Shown one piece after another: positions 29,601 through 39,400 of a DNA stretch of 64,000 nt. The notes beneath the pieces were generated by a model. That model was not told the DNA's origin. It saw nothing but the letters and a program-made list of their open reading frames with translations, and made no database searches. Source of the DNA: Portulaca oleracea. Lineage: Eukaryota > Streptophyta > Magnoliopsida > Caryophyllales > Portulacaceae. The translations under genes and the position numbers were made by a program. The stretch is taken from NCBI GenBank assembly GCA_029582165.1, contig CM055874.1:32425383-32489382 (forward strand). The letters are read 5' to 3'. Numbering within the stretch: position 1 is the first letter of the stretch; each line of letters begins with the position of its first letter.

Positions 29601-32115
29601 ATGAACCAGCACTGAATTTTGATATCATGACTCAGTGGTTTCGTGAGATGGCATGACGGAAATTTGTTTGACCATCCTTTTTAAACCTCGACCTCCTATG
29701 TGGCAGCCTAGTTAGCATCCTTACTCTTCCTCGTTAACACTCTCTCTCCTCAATTTTCTCTCATTCTCTCTCTTCCCCAAATTAATCAACTTCGATTAAT
29801 ATGAATAATAATCAAATGAGTACATCTCAACTTTTTTAAGAACAAATTCATCTCAACTTTGAACATACCCTGATGAATAATAATCAAAATTCCTCAGGAA
29901 CTACCACTTTTGGTGAGTCTTAAAACCATGGTTCTTGTCTCCTCTCCCTTTATGGGTTCCTTGCTTTTGTGTCTTTTTTTGTTGGCTTTCGACTCTATGC
30001 TTTGGAGAAGTAGGTTGGCCAGCCTTTTTTTTTTTTTTTGGCTTTGGTGGTGCTCCAATTGCTGGAGTTCTTGCTGGCGACAAACTTTCCGGCCATCGGA
30101 GCTTTTCCCGAAATCTTCTTCTCACTTTGGTGCTTATTGGCTTCTCTCTTTCTCAGAGGTGCTGTTGGTTGTTGAAGTGGTAGTTCTTTGTGCGTGGCTC
30201 CTATCCTTCTGTTGAGCTTTGCTTGGTGCCCAATTTTCATAAAGGGAACTTGTTTCACAATTGATGGTAAGTTTGAGTTTGGTGGGGGAAAGGGAGAGGC
30301 TCTTCCTTTTAAGGATTCTACAGCAGGTTATTCATCTCACAGGGGTTACAAAAATCCAAGTACAGGTTTGATTCAAATCATCATATCAAATCGTATCAAA
30401 GCTCGTAATTCAGATAACTTTCTTTGCCCACTCTCAGATTCATGTGGGGCTAAGTGCTAAGCATGTGAAATGGTCAACAAAGTTAACTTCTACTCAAGTT
30501 GGATTTGAATTGGGATCTCAGGATAAAAATAGGAAAAACCCATTTGTTTGAACCTGGATTGAGATTAATTTAGAGGAAAGGGCAGGGGGAAGAAGGGAAA
30601 AGTTGAAATGGGGCAATTCAGGGAGGGAGTTGAAAAAGTTTATTAATAAAGATTCCAAGCCCAAGTATGCTCATCCCAAGAGCTAATCGCAAGGGGCACC
30701 ATCGTGGCGTACAAAGTCAGCCCTGGACAGATCTCCGCAGCAAATGGGGTCATCATACTCATCATGGCGTACAAAGTCTTGGTGCTTGTGATTGTTAAGG
30801 CCTTTGAGTTCAGTGTTCATCTTTATTGTTGTATGATGAAATTTGGGGGTGAGATTTAAGATTTAGAAGAATCAGACCAATGGAGGAGCAACAGTTTTGA
30901 GGATTTTATCAGGAATCAGACTTTTGAGCTATAGATGGATGGAGTGTTGGAAGTTTAGGGCCTTTCTTCACCCCCCCCCCCCTTCTCTTTCTGAAATTTG
31001 ATTACTCCCAGCCTTTGTTTGAATAGGAAAAACTCATTTGCTTAAACCCTGATTCAGATTATTATTCATCCAGGTATGTTCAAAGTTGCTTCCGCTCGGA
31101 GTTTGTTGTATGTTCAAAGTAGAGATGAATTTGCTCGTAAGTTGAGATGAATGTGTTCTTACAAAAGTTGAGATAAATTTGACTATTATTCATATTAAGC
31201 AAAGTTGATAAATTTGGAGGGGTAGAGTTAGAATGAGATAGAAAGATGCTGACTGGGGTACATTTCTAAAGTAGGTACAACTAGTTTCCAATGGCCTATA
31301 AGTAGGGATTAATAGAATCCAATTTTCCAATAAAATAGAGTGAAACAACTTAGAAGATCCTGGATCTGTTGAAGTTTTCTGATCTTATACTGTCATCATC
31401 ATGGTACTTTGTGACCATTTGGACAATTAGAAGAATCACTACTGGAAAGTTTTTATTGATTTGGATAATATGTTGGTACTCCAAAAACATCTCAGCTCTC
31501 GCAGACAACTGGTTGCTTCTTTTGTGTCAAGTAACAGGCAGTCAGTGCACGCAGTTCAGATGTATCCCTAATGTGAATGGGGCTTTGGATTCATAACTTG
31601 ATTTGGTATGTTCATCGAATAGTACTATATTTATTATACAAAACCTAGTGTGGGTCCCATTTTAGCCCGGTCACGAGACTCACATTTGAGAAGCGTGAAT
31701 CATGAAAGCAAAGAGAGATATAATTGTTGATTCTGAGATGAATTGGCAATCGTTAAAGCTCTAAAGAAGCGGCTTTGAGCTGTGTATTATGTTCTTACCA
31801 GACTTGACTCAAATACTGAGTCCGAGTCTTGTCAGTTCTCGGCCTTTCAGTGGCTAGCTGTTGTAAATGATGCCTACATTCATGTCAGACTTGTGCTAAC
31901 AATGATGCATAAATAACAACTTGTGATGGGATGTATTTGACGTCTCTGATGAATCCTGATGGCATGTTGAGCAGGTAGGATTTGGGCAGACGATATGCAC
32001 ACCATTGAGACCGCAATGTGACATTTGCAAGGTGAACAACCTATGTCCGTCGGCTTTCAAGGAGAGCTCTAGTCCATTAAAATCCAACAAGTCTTTGAAA
32101 CGGGAAAATTTATAG
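17671..32115 (+). CDS. NTH1: Endonuclease III homologue, chloroplast type (eleven exons, 377 aa)
   Basis: Bifunctional DNA glycosylase/AP lyase for oxidised pyrimidines in base-excision repair; plant versions are plastid and nucleoid directed. Coding exons: 17671-17824, 17926-18026, 18790-18853, 19016-19084, 19322-19440, 19889-19955, 25919-26010, 26201-26338, 26412-26516, 27398-27481 and 31975-32115 (TAG). All phases close, giving 377 aa, close to the Arabidopsis length. The helix-hairpin-helix LPGIGPK carries the catalytic Lys264, Asp283 is in VDTHVHR, and the 4Fe-4S ligands are Cys339, 346, 349 and 355 (C-x6-C-x2-C-x5-C). Intron 6 uses a GC donor. Residues 1-60 look like a transit peptide. 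A second in-frame ATG at 17740 is where homology to the downstream relic begins, so it may be an alternative start. Catalytic residues are intact. Confidence 0.95.
20930..21290 (+). mobile_element. LINE C-terminal fragment in NTH1 intron 6
   Basis: Around 21030 the plus strand reads as a degraded version of the tryptophan-rich segment near the end of plant L1-like ORF2 (an [12 protein letters not shown] stretch). The 3' tail follows, with a CTTTTGTATATGGGTAAA-type end. The part from 21060 on matches the reverse complement of 8180-8450 in OTC intron 2. Confidence 0.5.
22360..22440 (+). mobile_element. LINE 3' end fragment
   Basis: The segment around CTCTTTTGTACATGGGTGGC, followed by a short AT-rich tail, is the usual 3' terminus of plant L1-like LINEs. 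Nothing upstream retains coding sequence. Confidence 0.45.
23425..23660 (+). repeat. Two adjacent Au-SINE-like fragments
   Basis: Two segments, about 23425-23515 and 23571-23660, each carry GGGGATC(C/T)AGATG(T/C)AGG followed by a CCTT..CCCCC block and then GAAG(A)GCTGATTTC. This resembles the body of the widespread Au SINE of angiosperms. The first copy has an internal duplication of the AGATGTAGGTATCC block. The family name is from memory of the motif and is tentative. Confidence 0.4.
27482..31974. other. NTH1 intron 10 (4493 bp)
   Basis: A GT-AG intron separating the exon that ends INPLL from the iron-sulfur-cluster exon. It holds the Mutator-like element at 29496-31328. The stretch 28140-29360 is unlike the rest of the intron in base composition and, read on the minus strand, has the look of an LTR, but no TG..CA ends or duplication could be fixed. 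Nothing coding was found. Confidence 0.6.
29496..31328. mobile_element. Mutator-like element with long inverted arms, 1.83 kb
   Basis: The left end GGAAAATTGGATTCTA and the inverted right end are the same for the first 16 bases, and similarity continues inward: about 400 bp on the left (29496-29890), about 270 bp on the right (31062-31328), where roughly 150 bp is missing. Flanks AATGAAATT (29487-29495) and AATAAAATA (31329-31337) agree at 7 of 9 positions, as an old 9-bp MULE target duplication would. The interior has no transposase. It includes a T-run and a direct duplication (30529 and 31026). Confidence 0.75.
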
Positions 32116-33175
32116 TGCGGTTGCATTACATGTAAACAACACTAAACATTTGGAGACTGGCATCGGTTGCCTTTGTATATGGGTTCTTGTCTGTTCAGAT
32201 ATCATTTTGTATCCTCTGCAGGATAAGCTCGGAAAAGTCCGCTGTGTTAGAATGGCTAGCTTTTGAAAGCAAGTTGTAATGTATAAGGAGTTGGGCAGAG
32301 TACATCTTGTTTTTACTGCCTCACGGTTTCCAGTTCATGTTATCTATGTCCTGTTCTTGTTGTAGGATAGCTCTTAATTACTCTCTGACTAACTGATGAT
32401 CTTGTTGATTTACTGCAAGGATCGCTGCCTCCATGGATCAATCACCAAAGCTATAGCTCTCTCATCACAGCAATTTGCTGCCAGTTAGCATTGTCCTTGC
32501 TTTCTGATATTTTTTTGTTGGGTTTGAACTCTCTCATAACCTAAGAAACACAGACTCGGACATGAGATACGGGTACGGCACGATACGCCGGATATGGACA
32601 AGGAGTCTTGTCATTTTCGATAGAACATGTTGGGCTCCAAAACCAGTTGAAGAAATCCGTATCCGAGGATCACTTGCCCAACTTTTCGTGTCCTTTTTTT
32701 GTAGATGCCCAAGTAGACTTGGCAATGGGTGAATTGGTTTGGGTTGAAATCGGATCAACTAGTTTCGCTTCGGGTCTTATTTGGACTCGAGCGTGAGGTT
32801 TGGGATGACTTTAGGTGAGTTTTATTCGAATGGGTTTGTGGGAGGTTTTTCCGGTTGGGTTTAGGTTCGGGGGTGGATCCTAATCAGATCACTTTCAGGT
32901 TGCAGTGCTAATCAGTCTCGGGTCGAGATCAAGTTTTCCAGTCGGTTCGGATTTGGGTTTTGGTTTTTAGTTCTGTTTTGGGTCCCAGATTGGTTTCACC
33001 AGGTTTAGCCCCCAAAGCCCTGCCATGGGCTTTCGCTCTTTAGATGATGGGCTATAATTATTTCCATGCTGCGATATCGGGCACTTTGACTTAACCCTAA
33101 ACCACAACCCCCTATAACAAGATGATGCCATGTGTTAAACTAAGGTATTATATACTAATTTATTCTTTTTTTTTT
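32116..33175. other. NTH1 3' UTR and downstream spacer
   Basis: The first few hundred bases are presumably 3' UTR. From about 32730 to 33010 there are repeated GGGTT/CGGGT words typical of degraded plant repeats. No gene is supported. Confidence 0.4.
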
Positions 33176-33732
33176 GGAAAATTGGAATCTAATAAATCAA
33201 ATTTTATGTCCATTTTGATTTAACAAACCAAACTTAACTTTTTGTTAATGACAAACTGTACTTAACATAATATTTTTTTTAGTGAACCTCCACCAATTTC
33301 CGGTTACCGGAAAAATGACATGGATGTTTTTTTGCTAATTGAAATGAACCTAATTGAAATAAACAATGTGTTGGAAGAAAGGCTCGAGCAGCTGTTGTCT
33401 GAAGTGACAAGAATGGGAAATGAATTGCAGAAAATGAGGGATGAGAGTCAAAACTTTGAGCATCTGGATGAAGAAAATGTGAGGCTCAGAACCAAGTTTG
33501 ACAAGCAGAAAAGGAAGAGGAAGCCATCTTCATTTCCCTTTTTATTGTTTTCCTATAAAACACTCCACGTCAACAAAAAAACATCCATGTCATTTTTCCG
33601 GTAACCGGAAATTGGCGGAGGTTCACTAAGAAAAATTTTATGTTAAATACAGTTTGTCCTTAACAAAAAGTTAAGTTTGGTTTGTTAGATCAAAATGGAC
33701 ATAAAATTTGATTTATTAAATTCCAATTTTCC
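33176..33732. mobile_element. Short Mutator-like element carrying a coding-like insert, 557 bp
   Basis: Nearly perfect inverted arms of about 150 bp (33176-33325 and 33584-33732) start GGAAAATTGGAAT, sharing the terminal 11 bases with the larger MULE in NTH1 intron 10. Nine T residues lie immediately outside each end, consistent with a 9-bp duplication, although a T tract is weak evidence. The middle 260 bp is not inverted and encodes a coiled-coil segment. The layout is that of a Pack-MULE. Confidence 0.75.
33341..33540 (+). pseudogene. Captured coiled-coil gene fragment inside the short MULE
   Basis: The open frame from about 33320 to 33604 contains a heptad-like, charged segment (starting NNVLEERLEQLLSEV, ending in a basic KRKRK cluster) with normal codon use, then runs into the right inverted arm. 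I do not recognise the donor gene. The fragment looks like one exon of a longer coiled-coil protein. No other copy is in the window. Confidence 0.5.
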
Positions 33733-34779
33733 TTTTTTTTAAAAATGTGAATCATGAAAGTTAAAAGGTCATACAATACCAATTGAATTCAATTTTAGGA
33801 AAATAATAATTAAATATTTATCATCAAAAGCTTATTATTAACTAAATAATATGTGATAAACATAATTGGAAAAAAAATAAATAAAATAAATAAGTCAAAA
33901 TCAACCCGTGCATTATGCGGGTACAAAGACCAGGTTTATGATAATAGTAAATTGACGAGGCCTAGGAGTATAGGAAGATGAACACGGCAGATTATACTTA
34001 TCTCCTTTGTAATGATATTAATCGGTGACGGTGAGGATTAGAAAAAGAAACAAGAAAAGGTAACATAAGCTGCTTTTTATTTCATCATGATGGTGATGGG
34101 TTGGCAATTGCTGGATGGGGAACTCTAAAAAGAATCATTATGATGATGCTACAGCCATGATCACAATAATAATTTATTATAGACAATAAGTAACAGAGTA
34201 CGCTCTTTAAAATAAATAATTATTATATTATGACAAAGAGGGTGGAAATTAAGGATACAATAAAGAAGAGGAAAACAACTGCTCCTTCTGTTTTATATTA
34301 ATTGTAATATCCGGAAATTGTGCATTTGAATTACAATCATTTTGGTCATAAGTTTTTCAGTATATACAATGAGTTGTTATATAAAATTATCATTATTAAA
34401 TTCAAAACGAAAAATACTATCATAAAAATATAATATTGTAATTGTTAATAATAGATTACGGAAGCATTGAATATGCTTCAAGGGTCCAAAATGGAAGCAT
34501 CTGTGCAGTAGCTTCTTGGCTTTCTCGTGGCTTTCTCGTGTATAAGGATTGAGGTTCTCTTCTTCCAAGGCTTGACTGGGTGGAGTTGTCCATTTATAAT
34601 GCTATAGAGAAGTTGACAGCCTTCTTAAGCGGACCTATGTACAAACATTATTCTAATTCCTCTACTCAACTTGAAGTTTCTGAATTGGAGCCCATGGGAA
34701 CAATGTTGTAGGTCACTTTGTTGTCTTAATTCAGAATGGATAGTGCCTTGTATGGAAGATTTGGATGTAAGAGTCTAAG

Positions 34780-35119
34780 TGTTAACATGTCATTAAGATT
34801 TTTAAAAAGATAGATAATATAAAATAAAAAAAATTAGTTAAAAAAGTTACATTAACAAAATGAAGGAAATAATTAGTTTCTTTTTTACATAGGTAAGTAG
34901 TCCAATCTATCGGGCCTTCTTCTATTTCAGGAGTACAACCTAACAGGCCTATTGCGGATGGGGTACAGGGGATACCAATGTCCCAAAGATGGACCACATT
35001 CCAACCTACAACACTCTCCGAAATGGTAAGAGAGAAATGACGTCCCCAAGATTCGAATCCTGAACACTTAGGATAGGAGGTGGATCTCTTACCATTCAGA
35101 CAAAAGGTGATTGGCTAAT
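34780..35119 (-). mobile_element. tRNA-derived SINE
   Basis: Read on the minus strand, a tRNA-like head lies at 35119-35040. A TGTCTGAATGG segment fits an RNA polymerase III A box, and GGATTCGAATC about 40 nt later fits a B box. About 250 bp of unrelated body follows, then a T/A-rich tail toward 34790. It lacks a full cloverleaf, so it is a SINE and not a tRNA gene. Confidence 0.6.
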
Positions 35120-35160
35120 GTAATAATCAGTATGTTATGGCGGTGTGTTACTGGAATTAA

Positions 35161-35920
35161 CAGTCTGTTTGTATTCGGGGTTAAAGGAGGGGAGGGGAAG
35201 GGAAGGAAGGGGAATTGTCTAATTTTTCATGTTTGGGAAAACAATTAGAAGGTGAGGGGTGGGGAAGGGAGGGGAACACTTAACCCCCATTCCCCTCTGT
35301 TCCCCTCCATTGTCTTAACCCTCAAAATGAAGGGGAATGAGGGGAAGGGAAGAATTTTAACACTCTGTTTGGTTATTAAAGGGGGAGAGGAGGGGAGGGT
35401 ATTAGAGGGGAGGGGAGGGGAGGGAAGGGGAGATGATTTATTTCTATCTTGTTTGGATTATAAGGGGAAGGGAATGAAGGGTAAGAAAGGTTAATTGTTG
35501 TGTTTGGATTAAAAAAGGGAGAGAAGAAGGGGAAGAGCAGAAAAATCAAGTAGTTTATTATATTAATAAAATTATTTTCTTTTTTTTTTTAAATTATGAT
35601 GAGTTCCCTTCCCCTCCATTAACCCTCATATTGGGGGTTAATGGAGGGGAATGGAGGTGAACGGTTCCCCTCCCCTCCCCTCCTATTTATTTATTCAAAC
35701 AAGGGTATGAGAGGTTATTTATCTCCTTTCCCCTCCTTTCCCCTCCCTTCCCCTCCTATAACCTCAAAACAAATAGGCCCTAACACTTACCCTTCTCTCC
35801 CCTTATTAATAAACCCAAACAAGGTTAGCCCTAATCACCTCCCTTCTGTTCCCCTCCCCTCCATTACCTTACCCTCCTTTCCCCTCCCTTTCCCCTCCTA
35901 AATTGAATCCAAACACACCG
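35161..35920. mobile_element. G-rich PIF/Harbinger-like MITE, 760 bp, TAA duplication
   Basis: It starts CAGTCTGTTTGTATTC and ends GAATCCAAACACACCG, with TAA at 35158-35160 and 35921-35923, the 3-bp duplication of PIF/Harbinger elements. The interior is G-rich in the first half and C-rich in the second, with GGGGAGGGGAAGGGG-type tracts and internal copies of TGTTTGGATTA. The latter suggest repeated nesting or internal duplication. It is the larger relative of the element at 10190-10518. The short ORFs inside are low-complexity artefacts. Confidence 0.75.
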
Positions 35921-36088
35921 TAAAATTGTAAAATTAGGGGTGAAATGAAAAGAAATAGTGAAAAAGTGAAATAAAAGCAAGAGGCAAAGTACAATTTTAG
36001 AAATTACAAGAGTGGGAAACAGGCGGCAGTCCAACACAAAATGCATAACTTGGACCAGAAATCAGACAGTGGACTTTTGTCTAATTGT

Positions 36089-36090
<2 letters not shown>

Positions 36091-36127
<37 letters not shown>
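36091..36127. repeat. (GA)n microsatellite upstream of the 1606-aa gene
   Basis: About 18 GA units. It lies 330 bp upstream of the start codon. Confidence 0.95.
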
Positions 36128-36130
<3 letters not shown>

Positions 36131-36239
36131 CGGTAGCCTCGTAGTCGCCGGAGCATACAATCAGTTTTCTTCAGAAAATAAACACCCAATAAAATAAAAT
36201 GTAGATGAAATTCCTACCTGGGCAGCGCCTAAATTCTAA

Positions 36240-36243
<4 letters not shown>

Positions 36244-36273
<30 letters not shown>
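36244..36273. repeat. (CT)n microsatellite upstream of the 1606-aa gene
   Basis: About 15 CT units, 182 bp before the ATG, probably near or in the 5' UTR, where CT tracts are common in plant promoters. It is complementary to the GA tract 117 bp upstream. Confidence 0.95.
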
Positions 36274-36277
<4 letters not shown>

Positions 36278-36454
36278 GAGTCTGTCATTCCCATAATCTC
36301 ATCACACACTATTCATTCTACTGGGTTTCATAACTTGCTTCTATAACCCACTACTGCTTTCCTTCGCTACTTCCTCCCATCTATCATTCTCTCAACTTTC
36401 TTACCGTCTTCTTTCTTCTGCATATTTGTATTTGAGCATAATTTAGCAGTAAAG

Positions 36455-39400
36455 ATGGGGCGTCATGCCCTCCATATTGGACTTCTAATCCGGAGATCCG
36501 CCATCACCACACTCAGAATTCTTTGCCGATCAGTTTCCACTCATCCTTTTCTTGTCGCCATTCTTTTCTTCTTGTTATTTTTGTACAGATCATCTCCTTT
36601 TTTGTTCTCCTTGCTGCTGTCTTCCTCCCCTGTACTTGTTTGTACTGCTCTTTTGCTTGGTACCCTTTTGAGTTTTGGGGAGACTAACTTCCCTTTGATT
36701 CAAGACAAACATGATTGTGATGAGAATACATCACCGGCAGTTGCTGAATTCAAAAGGGTGAAAGATGACGCCATTGATAGGGACACTGAGTGCACAGAAT
36801 TAGTAGCCCATGCTTCAATGCTCATCGATCAGAATTCCAGGGAGATCCAGATTGGTATTGGTAAACAACCAATCGATGAAACTAACTGGGATTGGGAGGC
36901 CTCCAACTTGAAGGCAGTAGAGCAGAAAGCAAGTTTGGAGGATCAAAACATTCAGGTTAGTTTCAGTCATGATGAATTTCTTGAAAATGAGTCCTGCAGA
37001 AAGTCCCTGGGTGAGGATTTTGAGGATTATAAATCAGCAAAAGAATCAATGGATACCCAGGTAAGGGATCAATCAGATTCTTCTGCTGGATCACTGGAAC
37101 AGCCTGATAATGTTGTGGAGGGTAGTTTATCTCCAGTTGGGAAGGATGAAGAAAATTCAGCATTGCCTGAGGCTGAGGTGGAAGCTCAGAATTCGGAGGA
37201 ATACAAATTGGCACAAGGATCGACTGATGCTCAGATAACAAGGGGTGATTTGGATTTGGACTCTTTAAGATCAGACCATGTTGTTGTTGAGGAAAGGTTA
37301 TCTCCAGTTCAGAAGGTTCAGGCTGCTGTTCTTGCTCAGTTAAGAAATCACTTGGAATCTTCCTTGGGAACATGGAATCGTTTGGATGCAGTTATCGAGA
37401 ATTTGCCATCTTCCCAGAAGGTTCAGGTGGACAATTCTGAGGATTACAAATCAGCAGAAGGGTCAGCTGATTTCTCCTTGACAGATCAACTGGAATCTTC
37501 TTTGGAAACATGGAAGCATTTTAGTGATGAAAATGATGATGAAGAGGAGGACAGGGAGTCGGATTCTGGATCCGACGGGGCTGAGAGTTCCTCCCCAGAT
37601 GCATCAATGGCTGACATTATTCCCATGCTTGATGAGCTTGATCCCCTTCTGGAGGATGAAGATACACATGCTAGTAATCTGTCTCGTCAAACCTCTGCCA
37701 CCACAGTGGCTAGATCAGGTAGTATTCATTCCGAAGATGAATGTGATCAGAAAGATGAAGAAGTAGGCGATGTTAAAAGTGATGATGACGATGAAGATGA
37801 TGAAGAAGAAGAGGAAGAAACTCAGGGGGGCAAAGACGATCCAGATAAGTCTGCATTCACATGGACAGAAGACGACCAAAAGAATCTTATGGACTTGGGG
37901 AGCTCTGAATTAGAGAGGAACCAACGTCTGGAAAGCCTCATTGCTAGAAGAAGAGCAAGGAGAATGATGGCTGAAAGAAATCTCATAGACTTGGACAGCA
38001 TGGATTTGCAGTTTCAGATTGCGCCCATTACAACGATAAGACGTAATCCTTTTGATCTTCCTCATGATTCATATGATGATTTGGGTCTGCCCCCAATTCC
38101 GGGTTCTGCTCCATCTGTTTTGTTGCCTCGCCACAAGCAGAACCCTTTTGATCTTCCTTACGACTCCAGTGAGGAAAAGCCTGACCTCATGGCTGACAGT
38201 TTCCAGCAGGAGTTCACGCAGCTTTACCAGGGAGAGACATCTAACCAGCGAGAACCAGTGTTTCGAAGGAATGAGACGTTTACTGCAGGCTCCTCCATTT
38301 TTGGTTTTGGACGATATGAGACAGCTCGTGCTAGTCGTTTCCGACCTTATTTTGTGCCAGAGAGGACTGATTCCGATGTGATGAGTTATTCGTCATCTCT
38401 TCAAAGACAGTCAAGTGAGCTCAGTGAGTTCAATGCAAGTGCTGTTACTGAAGCAGAATCAACATCTGTAGAAGGAGATGAGGGGGAAAGGAGGCCAGGT
38501 GAACATGTTTCAGCTCAGGAAATGGAACCAACTTCTGAGATTGATCAAGCTTCTCTCCTTGTGGAACTTGGAAGCCACTCTTCTGATGATCTGCACTCAT
38601 TGTCAGACAAAGAAAAAGATTTTGTTCTCCATGTGCCTGAGATTGAGTTGGGTTCTGCTGCAGTTTCTGACACATTTGAAACTGAAATGTCAGCCCAGGT
38701 TAGATTGGGTGACAGGGAAAATGATCCTGAAGCAGAATCCTGGATGCTGGGCGGGGAAACTAGCACTGATATTGTGCGAGAATCCATTGCGGAGAAGCAA
38801 GATGCTGATTCTAGTTCATCATCATCATCTTCGTCATCATTATCATCATCATCATCATCTCCGAAAGTGTATAATGATGTGAAACTCAACGATGTGAATG
38901 AAGGCTTGGTGAATGCAGAGCAAAGCCATGTTGATGATGTTCATATGCTGGTTGACTATTCCCTTCAGACATCTGTATCTGATGTTCCAACTGAACATTC
39001 CCTTGAGTCATCAAACTTCAATCATGTAACTGAGATAAGCGATGTTCGTCTAAACGAACCAATTTATGATTCAAGTCCGCAGGCTGTCAAAAGGGATGAT
39101 GCATCTTCATCCGTATCTTTAGATATGCACATCGAGACATCAGAAATTCACTTATATCAATTGCCTAGTGTGCCGAGGGATATATTGATGACTGAAGAGA
39201 CCAAAGTCGGCGAGGAAGATGCCAAGCAAAGTGTCCTGGATGAGAAACAAGGTTATGTAGATGACCTTGGTCTCACCATGAATCAAAACGAGGAATTAAA
39301 AGCACATCCCATCGTTGATCACTCCCAGTTTTCAGATGTCCCAATTAATGAGCACAACGTCTGCGAAGAAGATGCCGAGCAGAGTGCCCTGGATGAGAAA

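Noticed and set aside
29910..30258. ORFs inside the large MULE as a captured gene
   Set aside because: The frames overlap on both strands around a T/A run and have no protein-like pattern; in contrast to the 33341 insert, there is no support.
34980..35119. tRNA gene
   Set aside because: Only A and B box-like motifs are present; acceptor and anticodon stems do not form, so a SINE is the better reading.
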